Source: Achromobacter sp. (lineage in GTDB: Bacteria; Pseudomonadota; Gammaproteobacteria; Burkholderiales; Burkholderiaceae_B). Taken from it: a DNA stretch of 7,859 nt. The notes under the pieces were generated by a model that was given only the letters and a program-made list of their open reading frames with translations, did not search any database and had not been told where the DNA came from. The position numbers and the translations under genes were made by a program. Where the stretch lies: assembly GCA_003454835.1 (NCBI GenBank), contig DMTA01000429.1, positions 1-7,859 on the forward strand, written 5' to 3'. Shown one piece after another: positions 1 to 5,810 of this stretch (the stretch's first letter is position 1; each line of letters opens with the position of its first letter).

Positions 1-1
1 G

Positions 2-75
2 GTAGAGTCGACCGCTGGTCGACTGCATTTCGCGTAGCGAATGGCATCACGCCAGTCGAGCAAGCTCGACTCTAC
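2..75. repeat. REP doublet (REPIN) with GTAG signatures
   Basis: Two REP-like units face each other. The first has GTAG at 2-5, then a perfect 8-bp stem (AGTCGACC 6-13 with GGTCGACT 17-24) around the loop GCT. The second, read on the minus strand, has GTAG (CTAC at 72-75), then an 8-bp stem (54-61 with 64-71) around a 2-base loop. The outer arms also pair with each other (2-11 with 66-75, 10 of 10; 19-25 with 53-59), and a small hairpin (30-33 with 37-40) sits in the middle, so the whole block can fold as one long hairpin. This is the architecture of a REPIN, a non-autonomous element moved by RAYT (TnpA_REP) transposases. GTAG-headed REPs are known from Stenotrophomonas; that link is from general knowledge. 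No RAYT gene is in the window. Confidence 0.75.
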
Positions 76-91
76 GCGGGCGTGACCAGCC

Positions 92-802
92 GTGCCGTAT
101 AGTCGCGCGCAGGCGCGGTGGTCCGCGCGAACCGGTGTGGCTGGCTTGCTTTCCTTCCTCCGAACGATCCTGATGCGTGGCCCGTCGCTGGCGCTGCTGC
201 TGTGTGGTGCGCTGCTGCTGGCCGCGCCGGTGCTGCATGAGCGCGCGCGGCGGCATCACTGGATCGGGCTGGGCGTGGCCGCGATGGGCCTTGCGGTCAT
301 TGCGGGGGCGCGCGGCGACGGGCCGGGGCAGATGACGATGCTGGGTTTTGTTCTGACGCTGGGGGCGGCGTTCATGTGGGCGACGTCCAACATGATCGTC
401 CGGCTGGCCAGCCGCAAGGCGCCCGGCTACGATCCTTTCGCGTTCATTGCCTGGAGCAGCGCCGCCCCGGTGCTGCCTTTCCTGGCGCTGGCCGTGCTGA
501 TCGACGGCTGGGAACCGGTGGTGGGCATGATCACCGGCATCGGCTGGGGCGAGGCGCTGTCGGTGTTGTATCTGGCGGTGCTGGCGACCCTGGTTGCCTA
601 CACGCTGTGGACGCAGCTGCTGTCGCGCCATCCCGCGGCCAAGGTCGCGCCGTTCTCGCTGCTGGTCCCGGTGGTGGGGCTGTGGGCGGCGTCCATGGCG
701 TTCGGCGAGCGGCTGCAGCCGCTGCAATGGGTGGGCGCCGGCTGCGTGCTGGCCGGGCTGGTCATCAACCAGGTCGGTGCGCGCTGGATGCGCACGCGCT
801 AG
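92..802 (+). CDS. EamA/DMT-family transporter, N-terminally truncated (possible pseudogene)
   Basis: The product resembles EamA-type exporters (YdeD-like cysteine/O-acetylserine exporters) of the drug/metabolite transporter superfamily, inner-membrane proteins of about 290-300 residues with ten helices in two EamA repeats. The second repeat is complete here (about residues 82-230), including the APFSLLVPVVGL helix at 186-197 and the following GERL. Of the first repeat only the end remains, from about residue 33, with HERARRHHWIG at 49-59. Compared with E. coli YdeD about 75 residues are missing. The first 28 or so residues do not look like an EamA helix, and the REPIN at 2-75 occupies the place where the missing part should be. 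The given start is GTG at 92; ATG at 173 is an alternative that begins where similarity resumes. No convincing ribosome binding site was seen. The family call is firm, but export function is doubtful because the first helices are gone. Confidence 0.7.
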   Translation: MPYSRAQARWSARTGVAGLLSFLRTILMRGPSLALLLCGALLLAAPVLHERARRHHWIGLGVAAMGLAVIAGARGDGPGQMTMLGFVLTLGAAFMWATSNMIVRLASRKAPGYDPFAFIAWSSAAPVLPFLALAVLIDGWEPVVGMITGIGWGEALSVLYLAVLATLVAYTLWTQLLSRHPAAKVAPFSLLVPVVGLWAASMAFGERLQPLQWVGAGCVLAGLVINQVGARWMRTR

Positions 803-874
803 CGCCGATCAGCCTTTGCGCTACTCGGGCCTCGTCCGCCCGGCCTACAGCGTGCCGCCGAGGGCCCGCGGCCC

Positions 875-1171
875 TCAAAGTTGCTCGAAGCGGATGTAAC
901 GCTTATCGGTGTACTCCCGGCGCGTGATGACTTCCTGCACCGACGCCCCCGGCGGTCCCCGGCGCAACCATTCCAGCATGTGATCGACCTGATCGGGCGT
1001 GCCCTGCACCAGCGCTTCGACCGTGCCGTCCAGCATGTTCTGCACCCAGCCCTTCACGCCAAGCATGTGAGCGCGCCGCACCGTGGCGTGCCGGTATCCC
1101 ACGCCTTGCACCGTGCCGCTGACGGTGACGTGGACGGTTTCGATCTGGGTATCGGCCTTAGGGTCTTGCAT
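875..1171 (-). CDS. acyP: acylphosphatase
   Basis: This is a small cytoplasmic enzyme that hydrolyses the carboxyl-phosphate bond of acyl phosphates. The 98-residue product has the usual family length of 90-100. The phosphate-binding loop VQGVGYR is at 21-27, with catalytic Arg27, and GWVQNMLDGTVE follows with catalytic Asn45, so both essential residues are present. The start chosen is the ATG at 1171, which has AAGGA about 8 bases upstream. A GTG at 1201 would add ten residues (MAAHHPKEKP) that are not typical of the family. The gene stands alone. It is convergent to the truncated EamA gene, 72 bases away, and divergent from the PhyH-type gene. A 6-bp GC hairpin (861-866 with 870-875) overlaps its stop codon but has no T-tract. 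The enzyme call is secure; the physiological substrate of bacterial acylphosphatases is generally unclear. Confidence 0.93.
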   Translation of the reverse strand: MQDPKADTQIETVHVTVSGTVQGVGYRHATVRRAHMLGVKGWVQNMLDGTVEALVQGTPDQVDHMLEWLRRGPPGASVQEVITRREYTDKRYIRFEQL

Positions 1172-1335
1172 GGGTTTTTCCTTCGGATGATGCGCCGCCA
1201 CGCATGACTGGCGTAGGCGGAACCGGCTACAGCGGATGGTCTATAGGCCCGGCGGGCTTCGAAGCGATACGTTAGAGCCCATGTCAAAACGTGCCAGCTT
1301 AGAAATACCCATTACCAGAGCTTGGAGAAGCCATT
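1172..1335. promoter_or_regulatory. intergenic region between divergent acyP and phyH-like genes
   Basis: This 164-base gap must hold both divergent promoters. On the minus strand a TATAGA box (complement of 1240-1245) could be a -10 for acyP, but no good -35 lies 16-18 bases from it. On the plus strand TAGAAA (1300-1305) is the best -10-like word for the dioxygenase gene, also without a convincing -35. An 11-base palindrome, GCCCG-G-CGGGC, lies at 1247-1257 next to the TATAGA box and could be a small operator, though words this short arise by chance in GC-rich DNA. Confidence 0.3.
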
Positions 1336-2232
1336 ATGGAAGAGACCAGTTTGTTGTCGGATGCCGAGACAGCGCGCTACAGGGATCAGGGTTACCTGGC
1401 CTTGAAGGACATGTGCCCTCAAGACGAGGTCGGCTACATCCGCAGGACGCTGCTGGACTTGTTCTCGAATAAGACGGGTTACAACGAGGGCGCGCAGTAT
1501 GACTTTGTCAGCCGCGACGACCCGAGCAAGCCCGCGAAGTTTCCGAGTCTGCACGATCCGCGACATTATGCCCCGGGCCTGCTGAAGACGGTTTACCACG
1601 AACGCACGCTGGAACTTGCGAGGCAACTGCTGGGTCCGCAGGCGGCGTTGTATGGCGAGCACGCGTTGCTCAAGCCCGGCCCGCACGGTCCGGAAACGCC
1701 GTGGCACCAGGACGAAGCCTTCCGGTCGCCGGATTTTGTCTACAACGAACTGAGCATCTGGCTGGCGCTGCAGCCGGCCACCGTCGAGAACGGCTGCATG
1801 CAGTTCCTGCCGGGCTCGAACAAGTGGGACGTGCTGGAGCATCGCTCGCCGGGGGGCGACAAGAGCCTGCATCCGCTGGAATGCTGCGGCGATTTTCCGC
1901 GCGACCAGGCGGTGGCCGAGCCCCTCGATCCGGGCGGCATCACCGTCCACGATGCGCGCACGCTGCACTTCACCGGACCGAACACGTCGCAGACGCCGCG
2001 GCTGGCGTACATCCTGATCTACAACACGCCGCCGGTCTACAAGCCCGGACGCCGGGAATTCCCGTGGCTGGAAGGCCGCTGGACCGACAGCCAGACCCGC
2101 AAGAAGCAATGGCACAAGCGCGGCGGCCTGGCGGTGGACGTGATGCGCCGACTGCCCGGCGCGCGGCTGACCAGCCCACGCTGGGTGGCATGGGCAACGA
2201 TACGCGCGGTCAGCAAGGTGTGGCCGCGCTAG
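1336..2232 (+). CDS. phytanoyl-CoA dioxygenase (PhyH) family protein
   Basis: This is a predicted cytoplasmic non-haem Fe(II)/2-oxoglutarate-dependent hydroxylase of the PhyH family, which includes phytanoyl-CoA hydroxylase and ectoine hydroxylase. The 298-residue product has a complete double-stranded beta-helix site: the HxD iron ligands are His124 and Asp126 in PWHQDEAF, the distal ligand is His211 in TLHFTGPNTS, and Arg222 in TPRLAY is the expected 2-oxoglutarate carboxylate partner. The family motif NGCMQFLPGSN is at 152-162. A basic tail (about 235-298) follows the core. The ATG start has GGAG at 1324-1327, eight bases upstream. It appears to be a single-gene unit: acyP is divergent, and the next gene lies 208 bases downstream behind its own promoter-like region. 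The oxygenase chemistry is well supported. The substrate cannot be read from the sequence, and the neighbours do not name it. Confidence 0.9.
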   Translation: MEETSLLSDAETARYRDQGYLALKDMCPQDEVGYIRRTLLDLFSNKTGYNEGAQYDFVSRDDPSKPAKFPSLHDPRHYAPGLLKTVYHERTLELARQLLGPQAALYGEHALLKPGPHGPETPWHQDEAFRSPDFVYNELSIWLALQPATVENGCMQFLPGSNKWDVLEHRSPGGDKSLHPLECCGDFPRDQAVAEPLDPGGITVHDARTLHFTGPNTSQTPRLAYILIYNTPPVYKPGRREFPWLEGRWTDSQTRKKQWHKRGGLAVDVMRRLPGARLTSPRWVAWATIRAVSKVWPR

Positions 2233-2280
2233 GGCTGGGCGTGCAGGGGCCATAGAGCCTTTGCGCAGGGGGGCGAACGG

Positions 2281-2305
2281 GGCCGGCAAGCGACGCTTGC
2301 CGGCC
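2281..2305. repeat. perfect 25-base palindrome (operator or hairpin)
   Basis: The arms GGCCGGCAAGCG (2281-2292) and CGCTTGCCGGCC (2294-2305) are exact reverse complements around A2293. As RNA this is an 11-bp stem with a 3-base loop. It lies 48 bases after the dioxygenase stop codon and 8 bases before a TATACT box. No T-tract follows, so it is not a standard intrinsic terminator. It could terminate the dioxygenase transcript in another way, or act as an operator covering the -35 region of the downstream gene. Full palindromy in DNA fits a dimeric regulator, and the stem strength fits an RNA role; sequence alone does not decide. Confidence 0.6.
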
Positions 2306-2319
2306 TCGGCGCGTATACT
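2290..2319 (+). promoter_or_regulatory. possible promoter of the alpha-hydroxy-acid oxidase gene
   Basis: A good -10-like box, TATACT (2314-2319), matches the sigma-70 consensus at five of six positions. With an 18-base spacer the -35 would be GCGACG (2290-2295), which shares only the central GAC. A weak -35 with a palindrome centred on it (2293) suggests a promoter that depends on, or is blocked by, a bound regulator. It would give a leader of about 115 bases. Confidence 0.35.
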
Positions 2320-2325
2320 GGGCGG

Positions 2326-2382
2326 CGCCGCGCGGGTGATCAAGCCTGGCGCGGCGGCAAGGCTGCCCCACGGCTGGCGGCC
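2326..2382 (+). other. two tandem GC-rich hairpins in the oxidase leader
   Basis: The first hairpin pairs CGCCGCGC (2326-2333) with GCGCGGCG (2349-2356), perfect over 8 bp, around a 15-base loop. The second pairs GGCTGCC (2361-2367) with GGCGGCC (2376-2382), 7 bp including one G-U pair, around an 8-base loop. An A-rich single-stranded stretch (about 2384-2399) follows, with the start codon at 2441. I do not recognise a known riboswitch class. GC-rich sequence makes chance hairpins common, so this is a candidate leader structure only. Confidence 0.35.
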
Positions 2383-2440
2383 TGAAAGCACAAGAAAATG
2401 AGTCGCAGCTGGCGCACCCCTATCACTCCACAGACACTCC

Positions 2441-3604
2441 ATGACCGCTAACCTTTCTACGATCACCTGCATCGAAGATTTGCGCGTTGTCGCGCAGAAG
2501 CGCGTGCCGCGCATGTTCTACGATTACGCCGATTCCGGCGCCTGGACCGAAGGCACCTATCGCGCGAATGAAAGCGACTTTCATCGGATCAAGCTGCGCC
2601 AGCGCGTGGCGGTCAACATGGAAGGCCGGTCGCTGCGCACCACCATGGTGGGCCAGGACGTGGTGATGCCGCTGGCGATTTCGCCCACGGGCCTGACCGG
2701 CATGCAGCATGCCGACGGCGAGATCCTGGCCGCCAAGGCCGCCGCCGATTTCGGCGTGCCGTTCACGCTGTCCACGATGAGCATCTGCTCGCTGGAAGAC
2801 GTGGCGCAGGCCACCGGCAAGCCCTTCTGGTTTCAGCTCTACGTGATGCGCGACCGCGAGTTCGTGGGCAACCTGATCGACCGCGCCAAGGCTGCAGGCT
2901 GCTCGGCGCTGGTGCTGACGCTGGACCTGCAGATCCTGGGCCAGCGCCACAAGGACATCAAGAACGGCCTGTCGACGCCGCCCAAGCCCACGCTGCGCAA
3001 CCTTATCAACCTGGCGACCAAGCCGCGCTGGTGCATGGGCATGCTGGGCACGAAGCGCCGCACCTTCGGCAACATCGTCGGCCACGCCAAGGGCGTGAGC
3101 GACCTGTCGTCGCTGTCGTCGTGGACGGCCGAGCAGTTCGATCCGCGCCTGAGCTGGGACGACGTGGAATGGATCAAGCAGCGCTGGGGCGGCAAGCTCA
3201 TCATCAAGGGCATTCTTGACGTCGAAGACGCGCAGCTCGCCGCCAACAGCGGCGCCGACGCGCTCATCGTCAGCAACCACGGCGGCCGCCAGCTTGACGG
3301 CGCCATGTCGTCCATCGCAGCCCTGCCGGGAATTGCCGATGCCGTGGGATCGAAGATCGAGGTGTGGATGGACGGCGGCATCCGCTCCGGCCAGGACATC
3401 CTGAAGGCCGTGGCGCTGGGCGCGCGCGGCACGATGATCGGCCGCGCCTTCCTGTACGGGCTGGGCGCGTATGGCCAGGCCGGCGTCACCCGCACGCTGG
3501 AGATCCTGTACAAGGAAATGGACACGACGATGGCGCTGTGCGGCCGCCGCACGATCGAGCCGGGCGACCGCAGCATCCTGCTGCCGGGCACGTATCCGAC
3601 CTGA
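2441..3604 (+). CDS. FMN-dependent alpha-hydroxy-acid dehydrogenase/oxidase (LldD-like)
   Basis: This flavoenzyme of the lactate/glycolate/mandelate family oxidises a 2-hydroxy acid to the 2-oxo acid. The 387-residue product has family length (E. coli LldD has 396). Visible in order are FYDYADSG near 26-33, FMN-binding SPTGLTGM at 81-88, LSTMSICSLEDVA at 110-122, WFQLY with Tyr134, LTLD ending at Asp162 with Arg169 shortly after, the FMN-contacting Lys256 in LIIKGILD, the catalytic signature SNHGGRQLD with base His280 and substrate-binding Arg283, and phosphate-binding DGGIRSG (311-317) with GRAFLYGL (334-341). All catalytic residues are present. L-lactate is plausible by similarity to LldD, but this branch is poorly defined and other hydroxy acids are possible, hence no gene symbol. 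No membrane segment is obvious. The ATG has no recognisable Shine-Dalgarno sequence: the 30 bases before it are C- and A-rich. It is transcribed alone and closed by a strong terminator. Confidence 0.93.
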   Translation: MTANLSTITCIEDLRVVAQKRVPRMFYDYADSGAWTEGTYRANESDFHRIKLRQRVAVNMEGRSLRTTMVGQDVVMPLAISPTGLTGMQHADGEILAAKAAADFGVPFTLSTMSICSLEDVAQATGKPFWFQLYVMRDREFVGNLIDRAKAAGCSALVLTLDLQILGQRHKDIKNGLSTPPKPTLRNLINLATKPRWCMGMLGTKRRTFGNIVGHAKGVSDLSSLSSWTAEQFDPRLSWDDVEWIKQRWGGKLIIKGILDVEDAQLAANSGADALIVSNHGGRQLDGAMSSIAALPGIADAVGSKIEVWMDGGIRSGQDILKAVALGARGTMIGRAFLYGLGAYGQAGVTRTLEILYKEMDTTMALCGRRTIEPGDRSILLPGTYPT

Positions 3605-3620
3605 TCGCTGATGCTTGTTG

Positions 3621-3655
3621 AAAAAGCCCGGACCCATACGTGTCCGGGTTTTTTT
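3621..3655. terminator. bidirectional intrinsic terminator
   Basis: A 7-bp perfect stem, CCCGGAC (3627-3633) with GTCCGGG (3642-3648), has an 8-base loop and is followed by seven T (3649-3655). On the other side five A (3621-3625) precede the stem, giving a U-tract for minus-strand transcripts. It lies 16 bases after the oxidase stop codon and 29 bases beyond the stop of the convergent IclR gene, so it probably ends both transcripts. Confidence 0.9.
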
Positions 3656-3684
3656 ATGCGCGGACGCCGCGCACCGTGCGTAGG

Positions 3685-4527
3685 CTACGCGCCGTTGCCC
3701 GTGCCCAGAAACTGGCTGGGCCGGCGCAGCGCGGGGTCGAACGGATTGATCTGCGCCCCCACCGCGTCGGCCTCGCGGCGCAGCATTTCCACGATCAGCG
3801 GCAGGCGTTCGTCGCTGATGCGTTCGATGGGCGCCGCGACGCTCAGCGCCGCAACCGTGACGCCGTTGGGATCGTAGACCGGCACCGCCAGCCCGGCGAT
3901 GTTGGGGAACACGCCCTGCCCCTGGCTGCGCGCGTAGCGCAGTTCCAGGCATTCCTTGATGCGCACGCGCATCGAGATCTCGTCCACGAAGCCCAGGTGA
4001 TGCAGGCGCGGGATGTTGAAGCGCATGACCTCTTCGCGCTCGGCTTCGGGCAGGCTGGCCAGCAGCACGAGGCCGCCTTGTCCCATGCCGAGCGGCACGC
4101 GTCCGCCGATGTCGCCGGTGTGCGAACGCACCGGAAAGGCGCCGTCCACGCGGTCGACGCAGACCGCGTCAAACCCGCTGCGCACCAGCAGAAAAATGGT
4201 GTCGTTGAGCATGCCGGACAGACGCAGCATGGCGGGACGGTAGAGGGTACGCAGGCTGGACTGATGGTTGCCGGCGGCCGCCGCCAGCGAGAAGAAGGCG
4301 ACGCTCAGCTGATAGCCCTTGCTTTGGGCCGGCTGCTCCACCACGCCTTCCTGCATCAGCCCCTGCAGCACCCGATGCACCGTGGCCTGCGCCTGGCCCG
4401 TGCGCGCGGCGATATCGGTCAGGCGCAATTTGTCTCCCTTGGCGTCGGCCAGCACGCGCAGCACGGCGAAGGCCCGCTGCAACACGCCCTGGCCCGCGGA
4501 ATCTTCCGCCGCTTCTGATTTCTTCAT
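3685..4527 (-). CDS. IclR-family transcriptional regulator
   Basis: This is a DNA-binding regulator of 280 residues; the family usually has 240-280. The N-terminal winged helix-turn-helix spans about 13-75, with LTDIAARTGQAQATVHRVLQ at 36-55 forming the helix-turn-helix. The C-terminal IclR effector-binding domain spans about 92-262 and shows RSHTGDIGGRVPLGMGQGG near 134-152 and the late pocket strand GLAVPVYDPNG at 212-222. The ATG at 4527 is in frame with no better upstream start, and GGAA at about 8 bases upstream may serve as a weak ribosome binding site. It is divergent from the ABC transporter operon across a repeat-containing AT-rich gap and convergent with the hydroxy-acid oxidase gene. 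Local IclR regulators often control the divergent catabolic operon and themselves, so the transporter operon is the most likely target. The effector is unknown, presumably the transported compound or a product of it. Confidence 0.93.
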   Translation of the reverse strand: MKKSEAAEDSAGQGVLQRAFAVLRVLADAKGDKLRLTDIAARTGQAQATVHRVLQGLMQEGVVEQPAQSKGYQLSVAFFSLAAAAGNHQSSLRTLYRPAMLRLSGMLNDTIFLLVRSGFDAVCVDRVDGAFPVRSHTGDIGGRVPLGMGQGGLVLLASLPEAEREEVMRFNIPRLHHLGFVDEISMRVRIKECLELRYARSQGQGVFPNIAGLAVPVYDPNGVTVAALSVAAPIERISDERLPLIVEMLRREADAVGAQINPFDPALRRPSQFLGTGNGA

Positions 4528-4532
4528 TCTCT

Positions 4533-4624
4533 GGTTCCGATAATCAAAATAGTCTGACGTATTTTTATCAAGAAATTCAGTCTAACGGAAATAACTGATA
4601 AATAATTCGATTGTTCGGAAAACC
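4533..4624. promoter_or_regulatory. probable IclR operator region (AT-rich, repeated words)
   Basis: This stretch is far richer in A and T than its surroundings and carries several related words. TTCCGA-n-AATC (4535-4545) is mirrored by GATT-nn-TCGGAA (4609-4620), and another CGGAA lies at 4586-4590. AGTCTGACG (4551-4559) recurs as AGTCTAACG (4579-4587), 28 bases on. TTTATCA (4564-4570) is mirrored by TGATAAA (4596-4602). CAGTCTA (4578-4584) is mirrored by TAGACTG (4653-4659), which overlaps the -10 box of the operon promoter. Such an array suits binding of one or more regulator dimers that control both divergent genes. The exact operator cannot be fixed by eye. Confidence 0.45.
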
Positions 4625-4628
4625 CTAA

Positions 4629-4658
4629 TTGACCCTCCGTTTTGGCGGCTCCTAGACT
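4629..4658 (+). promoter_or_regulatory. sigma-70-type promoter of the ABC transporter operon
   Basis: The -35 box TTGACC (4629-4634) matches consensus at five of six positions. After an 18-base spacer comes TAGACT (4653-4658), matching four of six. Transcription would start near 4665, leaving a leader of about 75 bases. It lies at the edge of the repeated words assigned to the IclR region, and its -10 overlaps one of them (TAGACTG), which would allow repression by occlusion. Confidence 0.5.
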
Positions 4659-4679
4659 GCGCCATCACTTAGGCAGCTT

Positions 4680-4724
4680 GGGTGGCACTTTTGCCCACCC
4701 GGCGGCGCAGGGCCCGGACGGGCC
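4680..4724 (+). other. hairpins in the ABC operon leader
   Basis: GGGTGG (4680-4685) pairs with CCACCC (4695-4700) across a 9-base loop, and GGCCC (4711-4715) pairs with GGGCC (4720-4724) across a 4-base loop. The second ends 14 bases before the start codon and could affect ribosome access. No U-tract follows either stem. Both are short and could be chance in GC-rich sequence. Confidence 0.25.
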
Positions 4725-4738
4725 ACGGGGTTTGGAAC

Positions 4739-5809
4739 ATGGCATTTCTGCGGCTGGACAACGTCTCCAAGAACTACGGCGATCTGCGTGTCGTCTCGGA
4801 CTTCTGCCTGTCGGTCGACAAGGGCGAGTTCGTCTCGCTGCTGGGCCCCTCCGGGTGCGGCAAGACCACCACGCTGCAAATGATTGCCGGCTTTGCCGAT
4901 GTGACCTGCGGCGCCATCACGTTGGACGGCCGCGACATCACGCACGCCAAGCCCAACACGCGCGGGCTGGGCATCGTGTTCCAGAGCTATGCGCTGTTCC
5001 CGCACCTGACCGTGACCGACAACGTCGCCTTCGGCCTGAAGATGCGCAAGGTCGAACTCGCCGAGCGCCAGGACCGTGTGCGCGAGGCGCTGGCGCTGGT
5101 CAAGCTGGACAAGCATGCGGACCGGTTCCCGCGCGAACTGTCGGGCGGCCAGCGGCAACGCGTGGCGCTGGCCCGCGCGCTGGTGATTCGCCCGCCGGTG
5201 CTGCTGCTGGACGAACCGCTGTCCAACCTGGACGCCAAGCTGCGCGAGGACATGCAGTTCGAATTGCGCAGCATCCAGCGCAAGATCGGCACAACGACCG
5301 TCATGGTCACGCACGATCAGGCCGAGGCCCTGTCCATCAGCGATCGCGTCGTGGTCATGCAGGACGGCCGCGCGACGCAAGTGGACGCGCCCTACCGCAT
5401 GTACGAACACCCGCAGACCGAGTTCATTTCGCGCTTTGTCGGCAAGACCAATCTGCTGCCCGGCCGCGTGACGCGCTGCGGCGCGCAGGCCGAAGTCCAG
5501 ACCGGCGCGCTGAGCCTTGTCGTCGACGGCGAAGGCCTGCGCCACGGCGACAGCGTGCAGCTGTCTCTGCGGCCGGAAAAGCTGGTGCCTGTGCCGTCCG
5601 GCCAGGGCAAGCTCGCCTGTGTCGTCAACACCCGCTACTTCCTGGGCAGCCAGTGGATGTACGACCTGGATTCGCCCGTGGGGGCGCTGACCATCCTGAC
5701 GCCCAACGACGGCCGCCGCCCGCATGACGATGGCGAACAGATCGGGCTGGACTGGGCGGACGGTGTGCTGCGCGTGCTGCGCGCGCCTGCTGCCGCGACG
5801 GCGGACTGA
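4739..5809 (+). CDS. ABC transporter ATP-binding protein (PotA-like)
   Basis: This cytoplasmic ATPase would drive an importer of the Pot/Fbp/Ugp group, which handle polyamines, iron, and small organic cations or amino-acid-like compounds. The 356-residue product has every nucleotide-site motif: Walker A GPSGCGKT (36-43), Q-loop Gln82 in VFQSYALFP, signature LSGGQ (134-138), Walker B VLLLDE (154-159), D-loop SNLD (162-165) and H-loop His192. Residues from about 235 form the C-terminal TOBE-type region with LSLRPEKL (276-283). The chosen start is the ATG at 4739; a GTG at 4682 would add 19 arginine-rich residues unlike the family. The ribosome site is weak (GGGG and GGA in the 12 bases before the start). 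It is the first gene of the operon, and the next start lies one base beyond its stop, so translation is probably coupled. Confidence 0.95.
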   Translation: MAFLRLDNVSKNYGDLRVVSDFCLSVDKGEFVSLLGPSGCGKTTTLQMIAGFADVTCGAITLDGRDITHAKPNTRGLGIVFQSYALFPHLTVTDNVAFGLKMRKVELAERQDRVREALALVKLDKHADRFPRELSGGQRQRVALARALVIRPPVLLLDEPLSNLDAKLREDMQFELRSIQRKIGTTTVMVTHDQAEALSISDRVVVMQDGRATQVDAPYRMYEHPQTEFISRFVGKTNLLPGRVTRCGAQAEVQTGALSLVVDGEGLRHGDSVQLSLRPEKLVPVPSGQGKLACVVNTRYFLGSQWMYDLDSPVGALTILTPNDGRRPHDDGEQIGLDWADGVLRVLRAPAAATAD

Positions 5810-5810
5810 C

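Noticed and set aside
47..727. Minus-strand open frame opposite the EamA gene
   Set aside because: The product is a Gln/Arg/His-rich shadow translation; the plus strand carries the transporter helices.
861..875. GC hairpin AGGGCC/GGCCCT overlapping the acyP stop codon as a terminator
   Set aside because: The stem is only 6 bp and no T-tract follows on either strand, so it does not meet intrinsic-terminator criteria.
2281..2382. Guanidine-II (mini-ykkC) riboswitch, because of tandem hairpins and an ACGG in the loop of the last one
   Set aside because: Only one loop carries ACGR, the stems and spacing differ from that class, and the downstream gene is not a guanidine transporter or related enzyme.
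1312..2514. Long minus-strand open frame antisense to the dioxygenase gene
   Set aside because: It is an arginine-rich low-complexity translation typical of GC-rich shadow frames, lying over a gene with clear catalytic motifs.
2423..3952. 509-codon minus-strand open frame across the oxidase gene and terminator
   Set aside because: It has no recognisable domain, runs through a strong bidirectional terminator and overlaps two well-supported genes.
4682..4738. Upstream GTG start for the ABC ATPase
   Set aside because: The added residues are arginine-rich and unlike the family; homologous sequence begins at the ATG at 4739.
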